This document shows, piece after piece, positions 1-7,041 of a DNA stretch of 37,168 bases (within the stretch, counting starts at the first letter, position 1; each line of letters opens with the position of its first letter). Made by a program: the position numbers and the translations under genes. Below the pieces are notes generated by a model, which did no database searches, was not told the origin of the DNA, and worked only from the letters and a program-made list of their open reading frames with translations. Origin of the DNA: Candidatus Eiseniibacteriota bacterium (GTDB taxonomy: Bacteria; Eisenbacteria; RBG-16-71-46; CAIMUX01; WJJG01); assembly GCA_023129715.1 (NCBI GenBank), contig JAGMBO010000008.1, forward strand, positions 122,340 through 159,507, in the 5' to 3' direction.

Positions 1-2
1 CG

Positions 3-755
3 CTGAACTACAGCAGCAATCAATGGTTGGGCAAGGGAAGACAGCTGGAAGCCGATTCGCTGGATTTCCCCGCTTTGGGCAGAACCGGTCTGCATTCTGA
101 GGCGGAGCTGGAGCAGACCGAGACGATCACAGGCGTGCCAGTGGCGGAAATCACGCGAATCGGACGTCCGGGAGCGTACTCCATCGCGGGTTTCATGAGC
201 CAGGACGAGGACATCGTGTCCGTACTCCAAGGCGATGACGGACTGGTTCGCCGGCTGGGGCTCACTCACCCGCAGTGCGCCAAGCCCTTGTTCCATGTCT
301 TCAACGTCATTCTCTCCGTTGGAAAGGACTCTGAACCGGGCAATGTAGGAGGCATCCTATACGACGGCAGAAATGTGCATCTGAAGTTCTCCGGCCACAA
401 GGGTTGGCAGGAATCCATCTTCAATGACGAGATCCTCGGATACTGGGAGATTGAGATCCGGAGGGAGCTGGACCAAGAGGAGGAGGCCTTCCTTTCCAGC
501 CGATATCCACATCATGCTGCAGACAAGATGGCCGAGCTGACTGGCAAGCTCGGCTTCATCCATATAGGAGAGATGGTGCCATACTACATCATGCGATACG
601 GTTTCTACGAGGGGCACACTTCGTATCGCGCCGACCCGCTTGCCATCGCGTGCATCTTCGGCCTGAAGAGCATTCAGGAGATTGAATCCGCCTTTGAGGG
701 CAGGCTGTATCAGATCCTGACCAATCACTTCCGCGACGAGAGCAGCGGTGAGTGA
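3..755 (+). CDS. Hypothetical protein, 5'-truncated by the window edge
   Basis: The reading frame is open from the first bases of the window to a TGA at 753-755, so the true start lies upstream; the TTG at 27 is probably internal because the frame continues leftwards without a stop. About 250 residues are visible. I do not recognise the family. The protein looks soluble: no signal peptide or membrane segment is visible, and it is a mixed alpha/beta-like sequence with an acidic stretch (EIEIRRELDQEEEAFLSSR) near residues 145-165. The gene is clearly less GC-rich than the genes from 1.8 kb onward. It is followed 25 bases after its stop by an attC-like hairpin and then by an rluA-like gene, so it could be a mobile cassette gene. 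Codon structure is consistent with real coding sequence, but function is unknown. Confidence 0.6.
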   Translation: MNYSSNQWLGKGRQLEADSLDFPALGRTGLHSEAELEQTETITGVPVAEITRIGRPGAYSIAGFMSQDEDIVSVLQGDDGLVRRLGLTHPQCAKPLFHVFNVILSVGKDSEPGNVGGILYDGRNVHLKFSGHKGWQESIFNDEILGYWEIEIRRELDQEEEAFLSSRYPHHAADKMAELTGKLGFIHIGEMVPYYIMRYGFYEGHTSYRADPLAIACIFGLKSIQEIESAFEGRLYQILTNHFRDESSGE

Positions 756-780
756 TGTGGCATTGTAGGAGGTGAACGCC

Positions 781-843
781 GTCCAACAAGCCGATACAGG
801 CCCCCGACGCCTCGCGTCGCTGGTGATCAGCATCCCGTTCGGC
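781..843 (+). other. attC-like recombination site (candidate)
   Basis: The 63-bp segment starts with GTCCAAC (781-787, fits the integron core RYYYAAC) and ends with GTTCGGC (837-843, close to GTTRRRY with one mismatch). The centre has a perfect hairpin CGACGC-CTC-GCGTCG (805-819) flanked by partly pairing arms (GATACAG and CTGGTGATC). It starts 25 bases after one stop codon and ends 19 bases before the next ATG, as in integron cassettes. The two outer cores are not fully complementary to each other and no integrase is visible, so this is tentative. Confidence 0.3.
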
Positions 844-862
844 ATCACGAAAAGGAGAAGAC

Positions 863-931
863 ATGATCGCGAATACACTGTCCGCATGCATCGCCACTGA
901 AAGGGACGGACCCTCCGAACATCTTGAGTGA
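863..931 (+). CDS. 22-codon leader mini-ORF coupled to the rluA-like gene
   Basis: An ATG at 863 follows a strong Shine-Dalgarno sequence (AAAAGGAGAAGAC) and opens a 22-codon frame starting MIANTLSACI that ends at TGA 929-931. That stop overlaps the GTG start of the pseudouridine synthase at 928 in a GTGA four-base overlap, an arrangement typical of translational coupling. The ribosome site for the downstream gene is otherwise poor, so the mini-ORF may be what delivers ribosomes to it. There is no homology I recognise and the peptide itself may not matter. Confidence 0.4.
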   Translation: MIANTLSACIATERDGPSEHLE

Positions 932-1650
932 GCATCATGCGGGACAGTCAAAACCACTTCAGAGGCCCACCAAAACGGCATCAGCCCAGAGGGCTTACTA
1001 TTCTCTATGAAGATCGTGATATCCTGGTTGTGGATAAGGCGAGTGGTCTTCTAACCGTGAGCACTGACAAAGTCAAAGAGAACACGGCGTACTATCTCTT
1101 GACGAAGTACGTTCGGAAAGGCAACCAGAAATCAAGACACCGGGTGTTTATCGTGCATCGCCTGGATAGAGATACTTCCGGTACTACCGTGTTTGCCAAG
1201 ACTCTCGATGCCAAGCGCTATCTTCAGGAAGAGTGGCAGCAGTTCCAGAAGACGTACTATGCCGTGGTACATGGAAAGTTGCCGGAGACACAGGGCATCA
1301 TTGCATCATATCTTGCAGAGAACCGTGCGCACAAAATGTATTCTGTCGATGATCCTGCAAGAGGCAAGCTTGCCAGGACCGGCTATAGAGTTCTGAGAGA
1401 AGCACGGACGTACAGTCTGCTTGAAATAGATCTGCTTACAGGTAGGAAGAATCAGATCCGGGTCCATCTTGCGGACCAGGGCTGCCCCGTAGTTGGAGAT
1501 AGGAAGTATGGGGGAAAGGGAAAGGGAAAGGGCATCAAGAGGCTTGCGCTTCATGCGGCTTCCATCACGATAGTGCACCCCTATTCAAGAGAGGAGATGA
1601 CCTTTACAGCAAGGATTCCCGCCTACTTTCAGGTACTCATGAATACCTAA
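928..1650 (+). CDS. RluA/RsuA-type RNA pseudouridine synthase
   Basis: This enzyme isomerises uridine to pseudouridine in rRNA or tRNA. The catalytic signature HRLDRDTSG lies at residues 77-85 with Asp80 as the expected catalytic residue, and the later conserved block with GRKNQIRVHLADQGCPVVGD is at about 172-191. At 240 residues it is a compact single catalytic domain; no N-terminal S4 RNA-binding domain is visible, as in RluA, RluC-lacking-S4 or TruC relatives, so the exact target base cannot be told. The start is either GTG 928, overlapping the stop of an upstream mini-ORF, or ATG 937. The gene is markedly less GC-rich than its right-hand neighbours, which together with the attC-like site before it suggests acquisition by transfer. 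Confidence 0.88.
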   Translation: MSIMRDSQNHFRGPPKRHQPRGLTILYEDRDILVVDKASGLLTVSTDKVKENTAYYLLTKYVRKGNQKSRHRVFIVHRLDRDTSGTTVFAKTLDAKRYLQEEWQQFQKTYYAVVHGKLPETQGIIASYLAENRAHKMYSVDDPARGKLARTGYRVLREARTYSLLEIDLLTGRKNQIRVHLADQGCPVVGDRKYGGKGKGKGIKRLALHAASITIVHPYSREEMTFTARIPAYFQVLMNT

Positions 1651-1740
1651 GGAAAACCGTTGGGTCAAGCAGTCCACGGCGGCCTGCGTTGTGAGTTGAG
1701 CTTCTGTCACCTCACGAGCGCTGGGGACTTGCAGTGCTTC

Positions 1741-1780
1741 CCTTCGTCACCCTTCGTCACCCTTCGTCACCCTCCCTCAC
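1741..1780. repeat. 10-bp tandem repeat
   Basis: CCTTCGTCAC occurs three times in a row (1741-1770), followed by a degenerate fourth copy, CCTCCCTCAC, which runs into the 3' end of the convergent YifB gene. The flanking part of the gap (1651-1740) shows no other feature. Confidence 0.85.
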
Positions 1781-3324
1781 CCCACCTCCTCCCGATCCAG
1801 CACCCGGTAGGACACCGCTTCGGCGACATGCGCCTCTTCGATCTCGTCACTCTCGCCCAAATCCGCGATCGTCCGCGACAACCGCAGGATCCGGTGATAG
1901 CCGCGCGGGGAGAGATTCAGCCGCGACATGGCCATCCGTAGCAATCCCAGCGATCTTCTCCGCAACGAGCAGTGCTCCCGGATCTCCGGCAGCCCCATCT
2001 CGGCATTCAGGCGCACGCGCGGATGCCCGGCGAACCTCTCCTGCTGCCGCTGCCAGGCAGCCGCCGCACGCCCGGCCACGGTGGCACTGTCCTCGGAGGG
2101 TTGCGTGAGTGAGATCTGGCGAAAGCGCACCGTCGCCATCTCGATGTGCAGGTCGATCCGATCAATCAAGGGACCGCTCACGCGCCCGAGGTAGTTCGCC
2201 ACCATCCGCGGCGTGCAGCGGCAGCCGCCACGCGGGTCGAGGCGCCGGCCGCAAGGACAGGGATTCATCGCCGCGATCATCTGGAAGCGACAGGGGAAGC
2301 GCACCGACTGGGAAGCCCGCACAATGGCGACCGCACCCGACTCGAGCGGCTGGCGCAGCGCCTCGAGCACCTCGCGGCGGAACTCGGGCAGCTCGTCGAG
2401 GAAGAGCACACCCCGGTGGGCCAGACTGATCTCACCGGGACGCGGCGGGCTTCCTCCCCCGATCATCCCGGCGCGGGTGACCGTGTGGTGCGGCGCCCGA
2501 AAGGGCCGCTGCGCCAGCAACCCGCTTCCGGGGGGCAGCAACCCGGCGGCGCTGTAGACCATCGTCGCCTCGAGCTGTTCTTCCTGGCTCATCGGCGGCT
2601 GGATGCCCGGCAGGCGCTCGGCGAGCATCGACTTGCCCGTTCCGGGCGATCCGATGAAGAGCAGATTGTGCCCGCCCGCCGCGGCCACCTCGAGCGCCCG
2701 GCGGGCGGCGGTCTGTCCGCGGACGTCGGCGAGATCCGCGCCGAGCGCCGGGGGGCGAGGCAGTGCCTGCCGACCGGCGGGCACCGCCGGGACCCGGAAG
2801 CCTGCAGGCCCTTCGAGGAGCAGACGCACCACCTCGCGCAGCGCCCCCACCTCGCTGACCGGTACGCCCTGGGCAGCGGCCGCCTCGGCACCGTTGCCCC
2901 GCGGGAGCACCAGCGTGCGCGGCCGGCGCCGCTTGCGTTCACTGACCGCCATCGAGAGGCTGCCGCGGATCGAACGGATGCGTCCTTCGAGGGAGAGCTC
3001 CCCTGCCCAGACCAGCTCCCCCAATCGCTCGGGCGGCGCCTGGCCCGAGGCGACCAGCAGGGCGATCGCGATCGGCAGATCGAAGCTCACCCCCGCCTTG
3101 CGCAATCCGGCCGGGGCGAGATTGACGGTGATCTTGCGATCGGGGTAGCGCAGGCCCTGATTGCGCAGCGCGGCAACGATCCGCTCGCGGCTCTCGCGCA
3201 CGGCCGTATCAGGCAGACCGACCAGGACGAGACCCGGAAAGGCTCCCGCGGCCAGATCGACTTCCACCCGTACCGGCGTTGCCTCGACACCGACCAGGGC
3301 ATAGGTGTGAACCGTGGCGAGCAT
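1777..3324 (-). CDS. YifB/ComM family AAA+ ATPase (Mg-chelatase-like)
   Basis: At 515 residues this matches full-length YifB/ComM proteins. In order it has an N-terminal ribosomal-S5/Lon-protease-like domain (about 1-180; FPGLVLVGLPDTAVRESRER is near 29-48), then a Mg-chelatase-type AAA+ module with Walker A GSPGTGKS at 225-232, the family motif RAPHHT at 276-281, Walker B LFLDELPEF at 307-315 and a NPCPCG motif at 354-359, and a C-terminal helical lid. ComM of naturally transformable bacteria is a hexameric helicase that drives branch migration of incoming DNA; most bacteria carry a homologue of unproven role. The ATG at 3324 begins the conserved family N-terminus. It is convergent with the rluA-like gene, and the SMR-like gene lies upstream on the same strand with a 29-bp repeat array between. 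Confidence 0.95.
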   Translation of the reverse strand: MLATVHTYALVGVEATPVRVEVDLAAGAFPGLVLVGLPDTAVRESRERIVAALRNQGLRYPDRKITVNLAPAGLRKAGVSFDLPIAIALLVASGQAPPERLGELVWAGELSLEGRIRSIRGSLSMAVSERKRRRPRTLVLPRGNGAEAAAAQGVPVSEVGALREVVRLLLEGPAGFRVPAVPAGRQALPRPPALGADLADVRGQTAARRALEVAAAGGHNLLFIGSPGTGKSMLAERLPGIQPPMSQEEQLEATMVYSAAGLLPPGSGLLAQRPFRAPHHTVTRAGMIGGGSPPRPGEISLAHRGVLFLDELPEFRREVLEALRQPLESGAVAIVRASQSVRFPCRFQMIAAMNPCPCGRRLDPRGGCRCTPRMVANYLGRVSGPLIDRIDLHIEMATVRFRQISLTQPSEDSATVAGRAAAAWQRQQERFAGHPRVRLNAEMGLPEIREHCSLRRRSLGLLRMAMSRLNLSPRGYHRILRLSRTIADLGESDEIEEAHVAEAVSYRVLDREEVG

Positions 3325-3459
3325 CGATCCTCGCGGCGGGTGCGGCCTGGTAGAAAGACATGCCGGTCAGGGGTCGCCGCGCTGCCCGGCAGGCGGGACA
3401 CGAGGGCGATCGGAGGTGGGCGCTCGACACCCCGCCTCGGGAGTCAAGCCAATGCCGCG

Positions 3460-3546
3460 CCAGTTGAGCAACGAACTCAAGCGCCAGGCCGGTTGAGCGA
3501 CGGGCCCAAGCGCCGGGCCGGTTGAGCGACGAGCCCAAACGCCGGG
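3460..3546. repeat. 29-bp direct repeat, three copies
   Basis: Three head-to-tail 29-bp units (3460-3488, 3489-3517, 3518-3546) share the pattern GTTGAGCgACg..CCcAAgCGCCgGG. The first copy is the most diverged. The array fills the gap between the SMR-like gene and the start of the YifB gene. Confidence 0.85.
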
Positions 3547-3611
3547 CCACGGGGGAGCCGGATGACCAAGGAAGCCCCTCACCCGCGTGCGCGGCCCGGG
3601 CGCCCCCAGCC

Positions 3612-3977
3612 TCAGCGCACCAGCAGCCAGAGGCCCAGCAGCATGAAGCCGGCGCCGATATAGCGCGGCGGCGCCATGCGCTCATGGAAGAGGAACCAGG
3701 AGACGGCGAGGATCATCAGGTAGCCGACGGAGACCATGATCGGATAGGCCGCCGAGATCGGCAGCTTCTTGAGCGCCTGGGTGTAGGCGAGCAGGTTGAG
3801 CCCGAAGCAGAGCACCCCAAGCACGAAGGGAACAGAGACGTAAGTCTGCACCAGGCCCGCCAAGCCGGCGGCCGGCGGCGATCCACTCCCCTCCCGGGCG
3901 ATGGCCGCATACTTGATCAGCAGATTGGCGGCCGCATTGAGGACCAGTGCGATGACCAGGAACAGGTAGGCATTCAT
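3612..3977 (-). CDS. Small four-helix DMT/SMR-like membrane transporter
   Basis: The product is 121 residues with four predicted membrane helices (about 2-24, 43-65, 75-97 and 101-120), the size and layout of small multidrug resistance proteins, which act as dimers in the inner membrane. The start at 3977 is chosen because GGGGAGAGACCGAC precedes this ATG and MNAYLFLVIALVLNAAANLL aligns without gaps to the EmrE N-terminus; longer in-frame starts give only low-complexity extension. The residue matching the essential EmrE Glu14 is Asn14 here, so proton-coupled cation efflux of the EmrE type is unlikely. ArnE/ArnF-like lipid-carrier flippases or EamA-like permeases are better guesses. Substrate unknown. 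Confidence 0.8.
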   Translation of the reverse strand: MNAYLFLVIALVLNAAANLLIKYAAIAREGSGSPPAAGLAGLVQTYVSVPFVLGVLCFGLNLLAYTQALKKLPISAAYPIMVSVGYLMILAVSWFLFHERMAPPRYIGAGFMLLGLWLLVR

Positions 3978-4205
3978 GTCGGTCTCTCCCCGCTCGCGCT
4001 CACCCCGCTGGGGGCTCTCCGCTCCGCCTGGCCGAACCGGGGCGGGTAACGCCCGCCCGGCTCTCTCCCGGCTGGAAGTTCCGGCGAGTATGGCATTCCG
4101 CGCGATCGGGACCAAGTCCTCCCGCATCTCTCGAGCACCGGCGGGCCGGGGGCGGGACACCCGGGCCAGGCCCCTACTTGCCGTTTCCCCCGTTCTCGAC
4201 AACCC

Positions 4206-4234
4206 TTGAAACGTTGCCCCGCTTCGGGGATACT
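4206..4234 (+). promoter_or_regulatory. Sigma-70-type promoter for the lipoprotein-thyX unit
   Basis: TTGAAA (4206-4211) and GATACT (4229-4234) are separated by exactly 17 bases, with transcription expected to start near 4241, about 35 bases before the lipoprotein ATG. A short hairpin CCCCG-CTT-CGGGG lies in the spacer. Confidence 0.55.
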
Positions 4235-4275
4235 CCCCCGAGGTGAGATCTGATCGATCGATGGAGGTTCGGGCG

Positions 4276-4791
4276 ATGCGGAGAGGTTGCGAGGTTCGCG
4301 GTGGTGGGCCTGCCCGCCGGATGTATCGACTGCTCCCGACGGCGGGGATCCTGATCCTGGCAGCTCCCCTTCTGCTCAGCGGCTGCTTCGGCGTCGATCA
4401 CACTGCCGGCGACCCGGTCGCCAAGTACCACTACAACCACACGATCACGGTCACCGGGGACTTCTCCAGCATCTCGATCCAGACCTACATCAGCCGGACC
4501 CAGTGGCAGGTGGGCTTGCAGCGCCAGGACCTCTACGACGGCGACCGCGACGGCACCTTGACCACCCCCGGCATGGATCGGGTCGCGATCACCGACTACA
4601 TCGATATCGAAGACCCCACCAGCCAGGCGGTGCGCCGCATCGGAGAGCTGCGGGACTACGACGAGCTCTTCCAAAGGATCATCGCCGCCGCCAAGGCCGG
4701 CAAGGAGAACATCGAGATCGAAGACCGTCGGCACGACTTCCGCTTCATCTCTCAGAACCTGCAGGCCGCCAGCCCCCACGCCTTCGGCTAG
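4276..4791 (+). CDS. Putative lipoprotein of unknown function
   Basis: The 171-residue product has a basic N-terminus, a hydrophobic segment (about 19-33) and a lipobox LLSGC with Cys37 as the expected lipidated residue, so it should be exported and membrane-anchored. The mature part is acidic, with no motif I recognise. The ATG at 4276 is preferred because GGAGG (4263-4267) lies eight bases upstream; an ATG at 4321 would also leave an intact signal peptide. The stop is 11 bases before the ThyX start, so the two genes probably share a transcript driven by the promoter at 4206-4234. A functional link to thymidylate synthesis is not evident. Confidence 0.7.
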   Translation: MRRGCEVRGGGPARRMYRLLPTAGILILAAPLLLSGCFGVDHTAGDPVAKYHYNHTITVTGDFSSISIQTYISRTQWQVGLQRQDLYDGDRDGTLTTPGMDRVAITDYIDIEDPTSQAVRRIGELRDYDELFQRIIAAAKAGKENIEIEDRRHDFRFISQNLQAASPHAFG

Positions 4792-4802
4792 GTGGCCCCG
4801 CC

Positions 4803-6314
4803 ATGGAGGTCATCCTCGCCGGATACAACCTCGACTGCGAGCTGATCTCCCGCTTGGGCCCGGCGGCAAAGGTCCCTGAGTCCACCGCAGCCGGCGAGCC
4901 CCCGACGACCGATGCCCTGACACCCGAGACCCTCTCCGCCGCCTACGCCCGCATCAGCCGCGATCCCCGCCCGATCCCCGAGCTGCGTCGTGATGCGCGC
5001 CGCGATGTCGCCCGCGCCCGCCAGTCCAACCGGAGGATCATCTTCGACTTCGGCCATGCCAGTGTCGCCGAGCACGCCGTCTTCAACTTCGACATCCTCG
5101 GTCTCTCGCGCCTGGCGGTCGAGGCGTTCGAAGCCGCGCGCCTCGGCTCCTACACGGAGAAGTCCCAACGCTACATCCTCCTGGGACGCGACGTGCTTCT
5201 GCCGACCGAGATTGCCGGCACCGCCCACGAGGCCACGTTCCTGGCCTTGATGAAGGAACAGCAGGAGGCCTACCACAGCGCCTACGATTCCCTGGCTCGC
5301 CACTACGCCGAGACCCGGCCGGAGGCCTGGGCCGAACCCCACGGCCGGCGCGATCTCGAGGGGGCGGCCAAGGAAGATGCACGCTACTTCCTCGCGCTGG
5401 CGACGACCGGCCAGCTCGGCGCGACGCTCAACGCGCGCATGGTCGAGGCGAGCATCCGTCGGCTCGCCGCCGATCCGTTGGCCGAGGCCCGCGAGCTCGC
5501 CGAGCGGCTGCATCGCGCCGTAGAGTCCGTCGCCCCCTCCCTCGTGCGCCACGCCGACCCGACTCCCTACCGCGCGCAGACTCCAGCGGCACTGGCGGAG
5601 TTGCGAGATGCCCTCTGCCCGGATGGCGCTACACCAGGCGCCAAGGTACCCGCCGGTGTGCCAGGAAATGTGCACCTGATCGCGGTCACCCCCGCTGCGG
5701 AGAAGCACCTGCTGACCGGCCTGCTCCATGGGTGCGGGGGGATCTCCTGGGAGGGAGCTGCGGCGCGCGCAGCCGGCCTGGATGCGCATGGTCGCCGGGC
5801 GTTGATCACCGAGAGCCTGCGGCGTCTGTCTGCTCACGAGGCGCCCATGCGGGTCTTCGAGCTGGTCGAATTGACCTACGAGCTCATCGTCAGCGCGAGT
5901 TGCTTCGCTCAGCTCAAGCGCCATCGCATGGCGACGCTGCTGCCGCAGCCGTACGAGCCCGATCTGGGCGTCACGCTTCCGCCGGTCTTTGATTCACTGG
6001 GGCTCACGAAGCCGTTCACCGAAATGCGGAGCCACGCCGAGGCCATCTATGCCGACATCCGGCGTGTCCACCCTCATGCGGCCCCCTATGCGCTGACCAA
6101 CGCCCACCGGCGACGGGTGATCTTCAAGACCAACCTCCGCGAGCTCTATCACATCGCCCGCCTGCGCCTCGATCAGCACGCGCAGTGGGATGTCCGCGCG
6201 ATGGCCGAGGCGATGGTCGCGCAGGCGCGCGCGCGGCTGCCGCTGGCAACACTGCTGGCCGCGGGCAAGGATGCGTTCGATGAGACGCGGGGACGGGTTC
6301 TCGGGAATCCCTAG
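4803..6314 (+). CDS. thyX: Tandem-domain FAD-dependent thymidylate synthase (ThyX)
   Basis: ThyX methylates dUMP to dTMP using methylenetetrahydrofolate and FAD. This protein has 503 residues, about twice the usual ThyX, and contains two ThyX-like domains. Domain 1 (about 1-255) has GHASVAEH at 84-91, the substrate-loop part SYTEKSQRY at 116-124 and NAR at 210-212, but the RHR of the ThyX motif reads AAR. Domain 2 (about 285-503) has an intact RHR (373-375) and RLRLDQHAQW (453-462), whose Arg455 matches the key arginine R174 of the Thermotoga enzyme, but lacks the S..E.S.RY loop. Each half keeps what the other has lost, which suggests an active site shared between halves. ATG 4803 begins the conserved region. 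Long two-domain ThyX proteins are known in several phyla. No thyA is in the window. Confidence 0.85.
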   Translation: MEVILAGYNLDCELISRLGPAAKVPESTAAGEPPTTDALTPETLSAAYARISRDPRPIPELRRDARRDVARARQSNRRIIFDFGHASVAEHAVFNFDILGLSRLAVEAFEAARLGSYTEKSQRYILLGRDVLLPTEIAGTAHEATFLALMKEQQEAYHSAYDSLARHYAETRPEAWAEPHGRRDLEGAAKEDARYFLALATTGQLGATLNARMVEASIRRLAADPLAEARELAERLHRAVESVAPSLVRHADPTPYRAQTPAALAELRDALCPDGATPGAKVPAGVPGNVHLIAVTPAAEKHLLTGLLHGCGGISWEGAAARAAGLDAHGRRALITESLRRLSAHEAPMRVFELVELTYELIVSASCFAQLKRHRMATLLPQPYEPDLGVTLPPVFDSLGLTKPFTEMRSHAEAIYADIRRVHPHAAPYALTNAHRRRVIFKTNLRELYHIARLRLDQHAQWDVRAMAEAMVAQARARLPLATLLAAGKDAFDETRGRVLGNP

Positions 6315-6319
6315 CCGAT

Positions 6320-6447
6320 AGCTGACGTCGCTGCGGCAACCTACGGCTGATGCCGCTGCGGCAACCTGATGGCTGACACCGCTGCGGCAACCTACGGCTG
6401 ATGCCGCTGCGGCAACCTGATGGCTGACACCGCTGCGGCAACCCGAT
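6320..6447. repeat. 25/26-bp direct repeat, five copies
   Basis: Five units built on GGCTGAtgCCGCTGCGGCAA (6320-6344, 6345-6370, 6371-6395, 6396-6421, 6422-6447) follow the thyX stop. Two subtypes alternate, one ending CCTAC and one ending CCTGAT, so the array also reads as a 51-bp repeat. It sits between two convergent genes. Confidence 0.9.
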
Positions 6448-6475
6448 GGCCGGCGGCGGCGCGGCACTCCAATCG

Positions 6476-7018
6476 CTAACGGATGATCTTGATCCACTCC
6501 TTGAACGCCGGCGTATCGGACCGGCGCAGGATCTCGAAGATCGCCATCTCGTGCGTGCTGATGCGGCAGCCCATCTGCGCCGCCCGCTGTACGGCATGCT
6601 CGGCGTCGCGCGCCTCGCGCGAGGAGACGCAGTCGGCGATGAGATGAACCTCATAGCCCGCCTCGAGGAGGTCGGCCGCCGACTGATGCACACAAACGTG
6701 GGCCTCGATCCCGCAAAGGAGCACCTGGCGCTTGCCCGTAGCCTCGAGCGCCTCGCGGAATTCCGAGACCCCCATGCAGGACATCGTCTTCTTCTGAATC
6801 GGCCGGTAGGCGTCCCCCAGGGCGGTGACGATGCCCGCCTCGGTCGGCCCCACCCCCTTTGGATACTGCTCGGTCACGACGATCGACAATTCGAGCAACC
6901 GCGCCCCGCGGATCAGCCGCCCGGCGCGCCTGAGCAACCCCTCTTGTCCGGCGATCGAGGGCAGCAGCTTGCCTTGGTAGTCGACGACGACGAGCACGGC
7001 TTGGTCTTGCTTCAGCAT
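6476..7018 (-). CDS. Isochorismatase-like cysteine hydrolase
   Basis: The 180-residue protein has the isochorismatase fold with the expected catalytic triad: Asp13 in VVVDYQGKL, a lysine at 76-77 (IQKKTMSC), and Cys109 in CGIEAHVCV, which also holds the cis-peptide motif. It most resembles the YcaC-like branch of unknown substrate rather than nicotinamidase; the nicotinamidase metal-site pattern is not evident. The ATG at 7018 has a GAGG site just upstream and gives the usual length. It follows sppA by 23 bases on the same strand and is probably the last gene of that operon. Confidence 0.88.
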   Translation of the reverse strand: MLKQDQAVLVVVDYQGKLLPSIAGQEGLLRRAGRLIRGARLLELSIVVTEQYPKGVGPTEAGIVTALGDAYRPIQKKTMSCMGVSEFREALEATGKRQVLLCGIEAHVCVHQSAADLLEAGYEVHLIADCVSSREARDAEHAVQRAAQMGCRISTHEMAIFEILRRSDTPAFKEWIKIIR

Positions 7019-7041
7019 CTCAGTCCTCTCTCCTGAGTCTT

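Noticed and set aside
1659-1665. Second integron core site after rluA
   Set aside because: GTTGGGT fits GTTRRRY, but there is no matching RYYYAAC arm or hairpin nearby, and such seven-base matches are common.
2146-3525. Long plus-strand frame opposite the YifB gene
   Set aside because: It is a high-GC antisense shadow: Arg/Pro/Gly-rich with no motif, while the minus strand encodes a complete YifB protein.
6320-6447. CRISPR array
   Set aside because: The units are contiguous with no unique spacers; the same holds for the arrays at 11438, 16516, 18218 and 25326. No cas gene is present.
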